Source: Paenibacillus spongiae (GTDB taxonomy: Bacteria; Bacillota; Bacilli; Paenibacillales; Paenibacillaceae). From it: a stretch of DNA of 64,000 bases. Shown here in pieces: positions 53,715 through 63,194 of the stretch (within the stretch, counting starts at the first letter, position 1; each line of letters starts with the position of its first letter). Both the position numbers and the translations under genes were made by a program. The notes below the pieces were generated by a model. That model saw only the letters and a program-made list of their open reading frames with translations, was not told the origin of the DNA and did not search any database. The stretch covers positions 1,590,001 through 1,654,000 of the forward strand of contig NZ_CP091430.1 of the NCBI RefSeq assembly GCF_024734895.1, in the 5' to 3' direction.

Positions 53715-55433
53715 GTGGGGACGGGGAGTCCCAGGATTTTTCACGTAATATCAAGCCTGATAGGAATGATGATAGTGGGACTGATGACATGGGTGGATTT
53801 AAGCCTCTTTCTCATTCTGTTCGCTTTATTCGTATATATATTTTGCAGGAATCATATCGTCCGGCTGCATAAAACGTACTTGTTGTTCCACTTCTTCATG
53901 ATGCTGTGGCCCTTCGGGCAGTTTGCCGTCCGAACGACGGATTATCCTCAATTTCAACAGATTTATATCACTGCATCGTACGTCGGCATGTCCCTCTTAG
54001 GCTTCGGATGGTTCTTGTTCACGCTCGCTTTGACGGGGCGGATACAACGATATACCGTGCGTTCCCTATTCTATCTATCGCTGCCGGCCGTTCTATCGGC
54101 AGCCAGTATCGTCATTAATCCCGGCGGAGCATTCGTGTCGTTCCAGAATTATAATGTGGAACATCAGTTTGGTCCGTTCTTTTGGATCATGCTCGTCCAG
54201 CTGATTGCCTATGGGGGTTACTCGCTGATCCTGCTTCTGAAGAGCCGCAGCGAGATTCCCGCCCAGGAACGGCCGCGGATCTACAATGCGGTTACGGGGA
54301 TGCTCATTCTTGTCGGCTTCGGTGCCCTGGGAACCATATGGAACGTGGTATTAGAGCCTTGGCTGCCCCGCATTCCTTGTATAATGTCGCTAGGCATGGT
54401 AATGTCGGGCATCTATTTTGCATTCGCCATACAGCGGCACAAACTGTTCGATATCATTCAGTTCGCCCAACAGGATGTGTTCGATACGATATCGGCGGGG
54501 ATCATTGTGCTGGACGAACAAGACCATGTGCTGGAGCTGAACCGGTTCTTTCAACCGCAGCTTCAGTTCGAGCTCGGTAAACGCTTCAATATGGAGATCT
54601 TTCTGGAGAGCACGACGCATGTCATGAACAAAGAGCAGTTTCTGACCCATTACCGTTCGCATCCGCCGGAGAGAGCGGAAACGGAGATTACGATGTCTAC
54701 TACTGCAGGCGAGGCGCACTTCACGCTGAACGCCGCTCCTATTACCGTTAACAGGAAGATGATCGGGCGGGTCATAACGATTCAGGACGTGACGGAGCTG
54801 CGGCAGCTGGTTGCCGAGACCCGTACGAAGAATGAAGCGCTTCTTGACCGCAACCGGGCGCTGATTCTGATGCAGGACGAGCTGTTTCAAGCGAACCGCA
54901 AGCTGGAGCAAATGGCGATAACCGACAGCTTGACGGGCTGCTATAATCGGCGCTTCCTCATGCTGCAGCTGGAGCATGAAGTCGCAACGAACATTCGATA
55001 CGGCATACCGTTCGCAATCTTTCTATTCGACATTGATTTATTCAAGAACGTGAACGATACGTATGGGCATTTGGCTGGGGACGAGGTTATTCGCTCGACG
55101 GCGAAGGTCGTCAAGGACTCGCTCAGAAGAACAGACATTCTGGCGCGGTACGGAGGAGAGGAATTCACCGTATATTTGCCGCATACGAACCGGGCACAGG
55201 CCGAGATGCTGGCGGACCGCATTCGAACGTCAGTCGAGCAGCATGAATACCGCACAGGGAAACAGGGGGAGACGATCCGCATCACCATCAGCATGGGGAT
55301 GTTGGCCGTAGACGGGCAAGCGAAGCAGAATCTGGACGATCCCAAGCTATACCTAAAGGAATTGTTCGCCAAAGCGGATGCCGCGCTGTACAGAGCCAAG
55401 GAAGACGGGCGCAACCGCGTTGTGAACCTGTAG
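53715..55433 (+). CDS. Membrane diguanylate cyclase (7TM-PAS-GGDEF)
   Basis: The 572-residue protein has seven N-terminal membrane helices (about 15-235; histidine-kinase 7TM type), a PAS-like domain (about 245-370), a short coiled coil and a GGDEF domain (405-570). The active site is RYGGEEF, functional for cyclase. No RxxD inhibitory site is obvious. The start is unsure: GTG 53715 lacks a ribosome site, and a TATGAT box at 53703 would put the RNA start near it. It opens the c-di-GMP gene block. Confidence 0.88.
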   Translation: MGTGSPRIFHVISSLIGMMIVGLMTWVDLSLFLILFALFVYIFCRNHIVRLHKTYLLFHFFMMLWPFGQFAVRTTDYPQFQQIYITASYVGMSLLGFGWFLFTLALTGRIQRYTVRSLFYLSLPAVLSAASIVINPGGAFVSFQNYNVEHQFGPFFWIMLVQLIAYGGYSLILLLKSRSEIPAQERPRIYNAVTGMLILVGFGALGTIWNVVLEPWLPRIPCIMSLGMVMSGIYFAFAIQRHKLFDIIQFAQQDVFDTISAGIIVLDEQDHVLELNRFFQPQLQFELGKRFNMEIFLESTTHVMNKEQFLTHYRSHPPERAETEITMSTTAGEAHFTLNAAPITVNRKMIGRVITIQDVTELRQLVAETRTKNEALLDRNRALILMQDELFQANRKLEQMAITDSLTGCYNRRFLMLQLEHEVATNIRYGIPFAIFLFDIDLFKNVNDTYGHLAGDEVIRSTAKVVKDSLRRTDILARYGGEEFTVYLPHTNRAQAEMLADRIRTSVEQHEYRTGKQGETIRITISMGMLAVDGQAKQNLDDPKLYLKELFAKADAALYRAKEDGRNRVVNL

Positions 55434-55509
55434 GGGCATGGGAATTCACGATTCGGCTTACGGACAGTAGGTCTAATACCTTCAGTAAACCATTAAAGGC
55501 GGCGTAGCA

Positions 55510-56592
55510 ATGAGAAAAGTAAATATTCTGTCGGTAAAACCAGGGGACAGGCTGGCTCGACCCGTTTTCCGAGAGGACGGCAATATACTTCTGGGCGTCG
55601 GTGTGGAGTTAAACGATCGGTTTATTGAACGGTTAATCATGATCGGAGTAGATGTGCTCTATATCGACGATCCGCTGACTGGCGATATAGAGCCGACGAC
55701 TGCCATTTCGGACTCGACGCATAAGCGGGCCACTGATGCCGTGTATAAGACGATGACGAAGCTAATGGATCAGCCGAACCTGAAAGGGAGAACGATAGCG
55801 CCGGAGCTTGGCAGAACGTTCCGGAGCGTCTTCTCCGAGATGCTTCAAGATCTTATAACACGCGAAGACGTCATGGTCAGCTTGACGAATATACAGGTTA
55901 CCGATGCCTACCTGTTTCAGCATTCGGTCAATGTCGCCATCCTATCGGGAATCATGGGGCTTGCGAAGGGCTATAACAGACAGCAGCTCGAGGAGCTGGG
56001 GATGGGAGCGCTGCTATTCGATATCGGAATGACCAAAGTGCCCAGACCGCTGCTTAACAAGAACACTACGCTGACGCTGGATGAGCGGCTTATTATGGAG
56101 AAGCATGCGGAAGATGGCTTCAACATCATACGGGCACAGCATGATATTTCTTTGTTGTCGGCCCATTGCGCCTTCCAGCATCACGAACGCTATGACGGAT
56201 CCGGTTACCCGCGCCGGCTGAAAGCGGATGCCATTCACGAATACGCGCAAATCGTAGGCCTGGCGGACGTGTATGACGCTTTGACCTCGCCGCGCCCGTA
56301 TCGAAGACGATATACGCCGACCGAAGCGATCGAGTTTCTATTTGCCGCCGGCAACACCTATTTCGATCTTGATTTGATCAAGACGTTCTGCAAGCATATC
56401 TCGATCTATCCGGTAGCGACAACGGTGCTGCTCAGCTCCGGCCAGGTCGGGGTCGTATCGGCGAATAATCCGCTTGCGGTTCACCGTCCGACAGTCCGGG
56501 TGCTGCGTGAAGCGGACGGCAAGCCGCCGCAATCGACGTATGAAATCGACTTGAAGGATACGCTTAGCTTATTGATCGTGAAGGAACTATAA
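55510..56592 (+). CDS. HD-GYP protein with degenerate HD motif
   Basis: A 360-residue protein. A small N-terminal domain (1-110) precedes an HD-GYP domain (about 130-300). HSVNVA and HHERYDGSGYPRRL (the GYP motif) are intact, but the HD-K motif reads LLFDIGMTK, so the metal-binding His is Phe. It may be an inactive c-di-GMP binder or use another metal site. It follows the GGDEF gene by 76 bases. Confidence 0.88.
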   Translation: MRKVNILSVKPGDRLARPVFREDGNILLGVGVELNDRFIERLIMIGVDVLYIDDPLTGDIEPTTAISDSTHKRATDAVYKTMTKLMDQPNLKGRTIAPELGRTFRSVFSEMLQDLITREDVMVSLTNIQVTDAYLFQHSVNVAILSGIMGLAKGYNRQQLEELGMGALLFDIGMTKVPRPLLNKNTTLTLDERLIMEKHAEDGFNIIRAQHDISLLSAHCAFQHHERYDGSGYPRRLKADAIHEYAQIVGLADVYDALTSPRPYRRRYTPTEAIEFLFAAGNTYFDLDLIKTFCKHISIYPVATTVLLSSGQVGVVSANNPLAVHRPTVRVLREADGKPPQSTYEIDLKDTLSLLIVKEL

Positions 56593-56647
56593 CGATCCTA
56601 TCGTTAAGTTCCATACGCGGTCCTATAGGCGCTTTTCATAACTGAAA

Positions 56648-56803
56648 GCACGAAAAGGCAAACTTGTCGAAAGGCAAGGACGCAAAGCTACAGGGTCTAA
56701 TGTCCCCCTGCTTAAAGAGGGGCGAGGATAGCCTGGCTGCCGAAACGAGACGCCCGTAATCGGGTGGATAACAACGGCTCCGGATGCAGGAAGCGTTTTT
56801 TTT
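56648..56803 (+). ncRNA. Cyclic-di-GMP-I (GEMM-I) riboswitch
   Basis: The aptamer (56648-56742) shows AAAGGCAAAC, the CTTG-TCGAAAGG-CAAG hairpin with its GAAA loop, GGACGCAAAGC, and a second arm that ends GGATAGCCTGGCTGCCG. A T8 run at 56796-56803 follows, and CCTGGCTGCCG can pair in part with CGGCTCCGGATGCAGG (56774-56789), a possible switch between aptamer and terminator. It lies before the PilZ gene. Confidence 0.9.
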
Positions 56804-56940
56804 GTTTTTCATAAATACCGGTCCTAATGACGATATAAGAGATATACCTCAGTAGGATACAAGAAGCTTGATGCAACTATATTACACCGCCATGGGGGCT
56901 GTTTGATTGTCTCATACCGGGCGCGTGAAGGGAGAACGGC

Positions 56941-57645
56941 ATGAGCAATCAGGCAGAGACAAGCAGAAACGGACGGTATGGAATGGAGAAGACAAGCTTT
57001 CCGGCCAAGGCGCTTCTGCACAGCCGAACTGTAGTGGAGAAGGATGGCTACGTATCCACAGGGATATTGACCCATGTGGAGGGCGACATGCTGGAAGTGG
57101 AGATGACGGAGTACAAGAGCTTTGAGCTTGGCAATCCGGTCCATCTTACCGTCTATTCGGCTGCAGGCATACAGCGGGTACAATCGACGATTATTGGAAA
57201 AGCGGAAGGCTCGCTGGCCGTGCTGCTGCCGCCCCGGGCCTTCAATGGGCTGGAGGAGAAGCGGGAATCCGTGCGGGTCGACGTGCTGCTGGGCGGATCG
57301 CTCCGGCATGTGCTTAAGCGGGAGATCGGGGAAGGCGAAGGAGCCGAGACGATCGAGGTAGAGGAATGGATCGATCTGACCATTCGGAACATCAGTCTGG
57401 CCGGTCTTGGATTCGAAGTGGTAAGCGGTCCTCACCTGTTCCCGGAGGATAAGGTGGAATTCAGGATCAAGTCAGGCTTTGAATTCCGCTGCACGCTGGC
57501 AATCGTTCGCAGCAAGCCGGGCGGCGACCATACCTTCTACGGCGCAAGGTACGAAGGGCTGGACGAGCAGCGGCAGCGGGCGCTGCGGGCGTTCCTGCTC
57601 CGGGAACAGATCGCTTCCTATTACCGGATGAAGGAAACCAAATAA
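56941..57645 (+). CDS. PilZ-domain flagellar-brake-like protein
   Basis: A 234-residue YcgR-like protein. An N-terminal YpfA-type beta domain (about 30-105) comes before the PilZ domain (105-225) with KRESVR (RxxxR) and IRNISLAGLG (D/NxSxxG). GGGAGAACGG precedes the ATG. It binds c-di-GMP and is likely under the c-di-GMP riboswitch 140 bases upstream, which would give feedback between signal level and receptor level. Confidence 0.88.
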   Translation: MSNQAETSRNGRYGMEKTSFPAKALLHSRTVVEKDGYVSTGILTHVEGDMLEVEMTEYKSFELGNPVHLTVYSAAGIQRVQSTIIGKAEGSLAVLLPPRAFNGLEEKRESVRVDVLLGGSLRHVLKREIGEGEGAETIEVEEWIDLTIRNISLAGLGFEVVSGPHLFPEDKVEFRIKSGFEFRCTLAIVRSKPGGDHTFYGARYEGLDEQRQRALRAFLLREQIASYYRMKETK

Positions 57646-57677
57646 GCTTCCGTCTTATACATAGGGACAGGGATAGG

Positions 57678-57723
57678 AAATAGAGGAACCGGTCAAGCGG
57701 GTGCTTGTCCGGTTCCTCTATTT
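57678..57723. terminator. Bidirectional terminator
   Basis: A 15-bp perfect stem, AAATAGAGGAACCGG / CCGGTTCCTCTATTT, with a 16-base loop between convergent PilZ and ABC genes. Confidence 0.88.
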
Positions 57724-57778
57724 GGAAGGATGTAATTGTATTGACGGTCCTTTGCTTATTCGATGTCCTCTTAATCGA

Positions 57779-59023
57779 TTAGATATCGCGGCGGAGCGCC
57801 CGCAGCACATCGATCCGCGTAGCTCTCGCAGCAGGCCGCATGCCGGAAAGGACCGCGACGCCAAGGCTGATGCCGACGCTGACGAGCGTGAGCGAGAATG
57901 GGATATAGGTAAACGTAAAGCCTTCCGGAGCTTCACCGTCCAGAGCCGATTCAATGATAATCGGAACGACGGCATTGATAACGGCGCTCAATCCGTAAGC
58001 GGCGGCCAGTCCGATCAAGGCGCCGAACAGTCCGATGCCGAAGCTCTCCAGAAGGAAGATGCTGCGGATCGTCTTCGGGTTCGCGCCGATCGCTTTCATG
58101 ATTCCGATGTCTTGCGAGCGTTCCGTAACCGCCATGGTCATCGTGTTATAGATGCCGATCGAAGCGATCAAGACGGCGATGGTGCCGACGAAGATCAGTC
58201 CGATCTTCATGATGAGGAAGACCAGGTCCATTTCCTTAATGGTATCGGCAACCGAATAAAGGCTGTAGCCTTCATCCCTGAGAGCCTTGGACATTGCGGT
58301 GACTTGATCCGCGCTCTCGGCGTATACCTTGACATTGGGATGGGTTTCGAAATCTTTATGGAACAAACGGTCTTGGATCGAATCGTCGAGATAGAGCTCA
58401 GTCGACTGCAGCCATTCTTTATCCGGCTTCGTCGTCAATCCGACGATGGTCAGCTTGACCATGCCAAGGGACTCTTCTTTCTCGGTAGCCGGATTATACC
58501 CGGTCGCGCGGAATTCAATCTGTTTGCCGAGCAGAGAACCCGTATAGGCATCCTCGGTTCCGGCCTTCATCAATTGCTGGGCAAAATGGTAGCCGACGAT
58601 AGCCTCGGTGCCATTCTTGGGCATACGGCCTTCCGAGAGCTGCAGCCCGGCTTTCGTTTCTTCCTCGAAATTGGTTACGATGGCCGAGGGGCTGCTTTTA
58701 TAACCCTCCAGGGTGACCTCGCCCTGCGTGAAGCGCTGCGCCGTTACGGCTTTCACGCCGTCGCGCTTCTTGAAGCGGTCCGCGTCGGCTTGGGTGATCG
58801 CTTCATGGCTGTCGCCATTCTTTTTGCCGTGGATTTGAATCTCGGTCAGCGTCTGACCCTGCATCATATCATCGACCAGACTGCGCTGAAGACCGAATGC
58901 AACGGAGGCGATCATCATCAGAAATGTACAGCCCATAGCGGTGGCGAGTATCGTCATGAAGATGCGCGATTTGTTTTTCGCCATGTTTTGTTTGACGAAG
59001 CGCAGCTTATCGCTGGTTTTCAC
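57779..59023 (-). CDS. MacB/FtsX-type ABC transporter permease
   Basis: A 414-residue membrane protein with one N-terminal helix (about 20-40), an extracytoplasmic MacB core domain (45-265) and three C-terminal helices (about 280-400) of the FtsX family (SIGIYNTMTMAVTERSQDIGIMKAIGA). It partners the ATPase gene that overlaps it by 4 bases. Such pairs act in peptide stress or lipoprotein handling. Substrate unknown. Confidence 0.9.
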   Translation of the reverse strand: MKTSDKLRFVKQNMAKNKSRIFMTILATAMGCTFLMMIASVAFGLQRSLVDDMMQGQTLTEIQIHGKKNGDSHEAITQADADRFKKRDGVKAVTAQRFTQGEVTLEGYKSSPSAIVTNFEEETKAGLQLSEGRMPKNGTEAIVGYHFAQQLMKAGTEDAYTGSLLGKQIEFRATGYNPATEKEESLGMVKLTIVGLTTKPDKEWLQSTELYLDDSIQDRLFHKDFETHPNVKVYAESADQVTAMSKALRDEGYSLYSVADTIKEMDLVFLIMKIGLIFVGTIAVLIASIGIYNTMTMAVTERSQDIGIMKAIGANPKTIRSIFLLESFGIGLFGALIGLAAAYGLSAVINAVVPIIIESALDGEAPEGFTFTYIPFSLTLVSVGISLGVAVLSGMRPAARATRIDVLRALRRDI

Positions 59024-59748
59024 GGTTTCACCACCTCCAATTTACGGTACTCGTTCGGGCTTCCGTTCGCAGGATCTGCGAGCCGGCCGTCCTCGATCCG
59101 CATCGTCCGGTTGCCGATCGATGCAACCTTATCGTCATGCGTTATAATGAGCAGCGTAATGCCGTGATCGCGGTTCAACGTCTGCAGCAGCTGCAGCAGC
59201 TGCTCTTCGTTCTCGCTGTCGAGACTGCCGGTCGGTTCGTCGGCAAGCAGCACGGGCGGATTCAGGATCAGCGAGCGTGCGATGCCGACGCGCTGCTGCT
59301 GGCCGCCGGACAGCTCGCTCGGATAATGGTCGGCGTAGGCTGCGATACCGAGCTTCTCCAGAATCTCCGTCGCTTGCTTGCGGCGCTCGCCGGCAGGCAG
59401 GCCCTGAAGGACGAGCGGCAGCTCTGTGTTTTCGAAAGCGGTCATGCTCGGGATGAGCTGGAAATTCTGGAATACGAAGCCCAGGTATCGTCTGCGGAAA
59501 TCGGCCCATTGACCTTCGCTGTAGTCGGTAACATCCAGGCCTGCGATGCTGACACGGCCGCTGGTCGGGCGGATAAAGCCTGAGGCGATATGAAGCAGCG
59601 TCGATTTGCCGGATCCGCTTCGTCCGATCAGCGTGACGATTTCGCCTTTGCGGATCGTCAGATCGATGCCGCGCAGAACTGGAACGCGGCGCTCTTGGCC
59701 TTTGCGGCCAAGCGTGAACGCATGCTCGATTTGACGCAGTTCAATCAT
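59020..59748 (-). CDS. ABC transporter ATPase, LolD/MacB type
   Basis: A 242-residue ATPase with Walker [14 protein letters not shown], the signature [14 protein letters not shown] and Walker [17 protein letters not shown], typical of the LolD/MacB family. ATG 59748 is chosen since GGAGG lies 8 bases before; an in-frame start at 59763 is less likely. Overlaps the permease start (ATGA). Confidence 0.93.
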   Translation of the reverse strand: MIELRQIEHAFTLGRKGQERRVPVLRGIDLTIRKGEIVTLIGRSGSGKSTLLHIASGFIRPTSGRVSIAGLDVTDYSEGQWADFRRRYLGFVFQNFQLIPSMTAFENTELPLVLQGLPAGERRKQATEILEKLGIAAYADHYPSELSGGQQQRVGIARSLILNPPVLLADEPTGSLDSENEEQLLQLLQTLNRDHGITLLIITHDDKVASIGNRTMRIEDGRLADPANGSPNEYRKLEVVKP

Positions 59749-60054
59749 AGGAATAACCTCCATCTATCGTTAAAATTTCATGAGTGTTGTCCATCAATTG
59801 CGCAGCAGGACCGGCCGCCCGGGTGGCGATCGCTGCTATATGTGAACATAACGAAAGCACGCAGAAAAAAGTTTTGGACCGGCTTTTCTCCGCCTTCGAA
59901 AGCGGCAGCGCGCTATGATACAATCGATGGAAATAAGCACATGCAAAAATGATCCATTCGATTGGACATGGAACAGGGATCATGATGCTGGGAAAGCGCT
60001 GCGCCGATTCGATGAATCGGAGGACTAGCAAACTTACAATCAGGGGGTGCCGGG

Positions 60055-62208
60055 ATGCCCGGGGCTATGGCTGTGGCGGCTGCATGCTGGTTCGCCATCG
60101 TACTTATCGTTTCGTCCTACCGATACGGCATGTTCTTCGACGTATCGTTCTACCGATGGGAATGGCTGCTGGCCATAACCGCACTGGCCTCGATGCTGCT
60201 TGCGTCCATTGCCCGCCTTACCCGCAGGAAACTTCCCCGGAGAGCCTCCCATCGGGGATTCCCGGAGGAGCCAGCGGCCCTTATTCAGGAGAAGGAGGCT
60301 GCTTCAACAGCTCCTCGACGTGCCGCCGCTTGCTGGCATGCGGTTCCCGCCGCGGCATATGGGCCGCTGGCGATCGCGCTGCTGTACGCGCTGTCGCTGG
60401 CCTTTGAACCGGCATCGGTTAACGGAACCATCGGACAAGCCTTGCGCTGGTCCGCATACGGCGCCATATTATGGAGCCTCTATTTCTGGCTTCGGCCGCC
60501 TTCCGGCCGGATCTGGCTTGCGGCGGCTATACAGGCAGCAGGGGCCTTTGTCGTCTGGGGGGCCTTGGCGGGATGGATGGGGTGGATCGCATTCCCGGAG
60601 ATCGTCATGGTAACAAGCGATGAACAGCTGTCCGCTACGGGCGCCCGCTTAGCGGGTTATTTCCAATACCCGAATATGCTCGGCGCAGTGGCAGGGGCCT
60701 ATACGGTCTGGCAATGGCTGCTGCTTGTCCGCGAACGGTCATGGCTGGCCTTTGCGGCCGCCGCTCTGCAGAGCGTTCCTGCGGCGCTTGTGCTCCTGCT
60801 GACGGAATCGCGCGGTGCTTGGATGGCCGCTGCAATCGGCTGGCTGGCCGGGTTGCTGCTGCTTGGGCGCCGAGAGCGAACCGGTTGGCTGCTATACAGC
60901 GGCTGGACGCTGCTCGCGGCAGGAGCGGGCTACCGGTTTCTGCTGAAAGCGGGCTTACATACCAGCGGAGCTTCCCAAGGCTGGGGAGAGATGACGGGAG
61001 CGGCCGTATTGCTTGCCGCGGTCATCTTATCCGGCCTCGGGATGATCGGAATCCGCCGCCTCTTGAGCCGCGGGCTCGGCCGGCGGGAGCGCCTTATCGC
61101 ATGGGGCGTCTGGTCAGCGGGCGCTGCCGCAGCGATTCTGCTGCTCGTGACGGCCGTTCAAGGCCGGGTAAGCGGCAATTTCCAGACGGCCGGCTCTCGC
61201 ATGCTGTTCTATCAAGATGCTTTCAAATTGTTTCTGGAGGCCCCGCTGTTTGGCCGCGGAGGCGACACCTGGCAGGTGCTGTTTACGCAAATGCAATCGC
61301 AGCCCTATGTGGGCAGTGAAGTCCACAGCGGTTACTTGGAGCTGCTGCTGGATATCGGACTAGTCGGCGCCGCGGTGTTCGCCGTTGTTCTGGGGGCGCT
61401 GCTGCTGCGTGTCTTCCGGCATGACCGGGCCGGTCTTATTCCGCTGGCGGTATTGCTGTTTCATGCCGCCGCCGACTTCGATATGTCGTTCGGCTTCTAT
61501 TGGCTGCTCGCCTTCGGCTGGATCGCGCTCTACAGCCTGGAGGGAGCGGGGACAGCCGGTGCGGCGGCGGCGGCGGGTAAGACGCCGTACGCATTCCGCT
61601 GGCGGCTGGCGGCGCGGGCAACCGCCGCGGCGACGGCCGCCGTGGTGTTCGCTGCAGCCGCCGTCACCGGCTGGCAGCTGGATCGCGCCGCGCAGCACCG
61701 CGCATCGGCCGTCGCCGCAGACGGCGATGCGCGGGCAGCCGCGCTGCGCGCTGCGCTCGAGGCGAATCCGCATTGGACGCGGATTCGCCTCGAGCTGGCG
61801 CCCTTAGCCCCGCCGGCGGAACGCGCGGGGCTGCTGGCTGCCGGACTGCGGAGCGAGCCGCAGTCCGTGCCGCTGCTGTGGGCGCTCGGCACCGAAGCGG
61901 CCGAGCGCGGCGACGTCTCGCAGGCGGCGGCGCATATGCGCCTCGCGCTGCGGTATGACCGGTTCGCCCGCGTCAAGCAGACCGACGCGGTCGTCGCCAT
62001 GACCCGGCTCGCGCAGTCGAAGCGAGCCGAACGCCTCTACGGCGAGGCTCGTCTTGCCGCTCAGACGGCGCTGGCCTTCTATGATGCCTATGAAGCGCTC
62101 GGACGCGAGTCTTATCAGGCGAATGGCCGCCGCTTTGAAGTCACGGAAGAAGCGGCGAAGGCTGCCAAAGTCAGCAGGCGGCTGCTCGATTATCTTCAGG
62201 AACCGTGA
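60055..62208 (+). CDS. O-antigen ligase-like membrane protein with C-terminal repeats
   Basis: A 717-residue protein. Residues 1-520 hold some 12 hydrophobic segments with Wzy_C features (LTESRGAWMAAAIG, LFGRGGDTWQVLF, EVHSGYLELLLDIGLVG). Residues 545-717 form Ala-rich helical repeats like TPR. CAGGGGGTGCC precedes the ATG. The gene is very GC-rich, and no glycosyltransferase is nearby. It may ligate a glycan to a protein or a wall polymer; target unknown. Confidence 0.85.
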   Translation: MPGAMAVAAACWFAIVLIVSSYRYGMFFDVSFYRWEWLLAITALASMLLASIARLTRRKLPRRASHRGFPEEPAALIQEKEAASTAPRRAAACWHAVPAAAYGPLAIALLYALSLAFEPASVNGTIGQALRWSAYGAILWSLYFWLRPPSGRIWLAAAIQAAGAFVVWGALAGWMGWIAFPEIVMVTSDEQLSATGARLAGYFQYPNMLGAVAGAYTVWQWLLLVRERSWLAFAAAALQSVPAALVLLLTESRGAWMAAAIGWLAGLLLLGRRERTGWLLYSGWTLLAAGAGYRFLLKAGLHTSGASQGWGEMTGAAVLLAAVILSGLGMIGIRRLLSRGLGRRERLIAWGVWSAGAAAAILLLVTAVQGRVSGNFQTAGSRMLFYQDAFKLFLEAPLFGRGGDTWQVLFTQMQSQPYVGSEVHSGYLELLLDIGLVGAAVFAVVLGALLLRVFRHDRAGLIPLAVLLFHAAADFDMSFGFYWLLAFGWIALYSLEGAGTAGAAAAAGKTPYAFRWRLAARATAAATAAVVFAAAAVTGWQLDRAAQHRASAVAADGDARAAALRAALEANPHWTRIRLELAPLAPPAERAGLLAAGLRSEPQSVPLLWALGTEAAERGDVSQAAAHMRLALRYDRFARVKQTDAVVAMTRLAQSKRAERLYGEARLAAQTALAFYDAYEALGRESYQANGRRFEVTEEAAKAAKVSRRLLDYLQEP

Positions 62209-62293
62209 AAACGGGTCGATGCCCGGGCGGTGTGTCCAATCTTTCGCCCCGTTTGCGTCATATGCTGTTGCAAACGTGAAAGGAGCGATGGGC

Positions 62294-62650
62294 ATGGCAT
62301 CGACACGCGTTAGACCAAGGCGGGAAGTGGTCGGCAGGGGCAAAGTCATCCGCATGGCAGTGCCAACGAAACGGAATGTGCAATCCGGGCCGATTCTGAA
62401 TCGCCTGACGGTTGTTTGGGTGCAGAATAATGGAGTGACCTTTAACACAACAGGCTTCTTCGCTCGTTTGTTCAGGGGAAACACGCTCGTATCGACCGCA
62501 TTCTTCGATAATTTCGGCGTCGTCCGCTTCGGGAATATCGGAACGCTGACGAATGCCACCTTCACCATCCAAACATTCAGCCCCACCGGCATTCTGTTCC
62601 GGCAGCGCACCATTCCAGCGGGCTCCGAAGCGTTCGCCATTATCGGCTAA
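62294..62650 (+). CDS. Small beta-rich unknown protein, 118 aa
   Basis: No family recognised. ATG 62294 has AGGAG 8 bases before; ATG 62288 is too close. The basic N-terminus (RVRPRREVVGRGKVIRM) is followed by alternating beta-strand pattern (VVWVQNNGVTFNTTGFFARLFRGNTLVSTAFFDNFG). No membrane helix. Could be a coat or exosporium-type protein, but that is speculation. A strong hairpin follows. Confidence 0.68.
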   Translation: MASTRVRPRREVVGRGKVIRMAVPTKRNVQSGPILNRLTVVWVQNNGVTFNTTGFFARLFRGNTLVSTAFFDNFGVVRFGNIGTLTNATFTIQTFSPTGILFRQRTIPAGSEAFAIIG

Positions 62651-62708
62651 TGACGATTCGTTGACGCGCAAGGATGGCTCAACCACACTTAACCCTAATC
62701 ATTCGAAA

Positions 62709-62745
62709 ACAGCAGCGCAGCTCCTCATCGGAGCTGCGCTGCTGT
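62709..62745. terminator. Terminator between convergent small genes
   Basis: A 16-bp perfect stem, ACAGCAGCGCAGCTCC / GGAGCTGCGCTGCTGT, with a 5-base loop. Either strand can use it. Confidence 0.88.
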
Positions 62746-62771
62746 TCGTTGTGCCGCCGGAAGGGGCATAT

Positions 62772-63092
62772 TCAGCCGCCGAACGCATCCCGGAACGCCG
62801 TTCGCAGCTTGCCCGGCTCGACGTTCCATAATGCGGCGATTTCATCGTTGACGTTCTCGTCCCACCAGTCGGCGAGCAGACGCCGATTGCTGCGATTTTC
62901 GTAAATCCAAATCGAATTCAGGATGACTTTGCGGTAATACAGCTTCTCGGCTTCCTGGATCTTGTCGCTGGGAATCCAAATGCCGAGCCGCTTCATCGTC
63001 CGGTATAGCTCGTTATCGCAGGCCCGCCTGATTTTTCGCGCGCTGGGGTATTGCTCGGTATGCTTATTGTTGTGGTTAGCCGAAGATTTCAT
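62772..63092 (-). CDS. Unknown conserved-looking protein, 106 aa
   Basis: No family recognised. GGGAGGAG precedes ATG 63092. The product is helical and charged, with a Trp-rich C-terminal half (IWIYENRSNRRLLADWWDENV, AALWNVEPGKLRTAFRDAF). Hydrophilic, cytoplasmic. Function unknown. Confidence 0.7.
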   Translation of the reverse strand: MKSSANHNNKHTEQYPSARKIRRACDNELYRTMKRLGIWIPSDKIQEAEKLYYRKVILNSIWIYENRSNRRLLADWWDENVNDEIAALWNVEPGKLRTAFRDAFGG

Positions 63093-63194
63093 CGTCACCG
63101 ACTCCTCCCTATCCCCTATATATGCTTCCGGGGTGGAGGAGGTCACAAGCGGCGGCGCTTCAAGGCAGTGGCCGTGACGGTACCGCGTTTGCGA

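Noticed and set aside
57701..59167. 488-codon frame antisense to the ABC permease
   Set aside because: The opposite strand has an unambiguous FtsX-type permease with motifs and coupling; the shadow frame has low-complexity Arg/Asp content.
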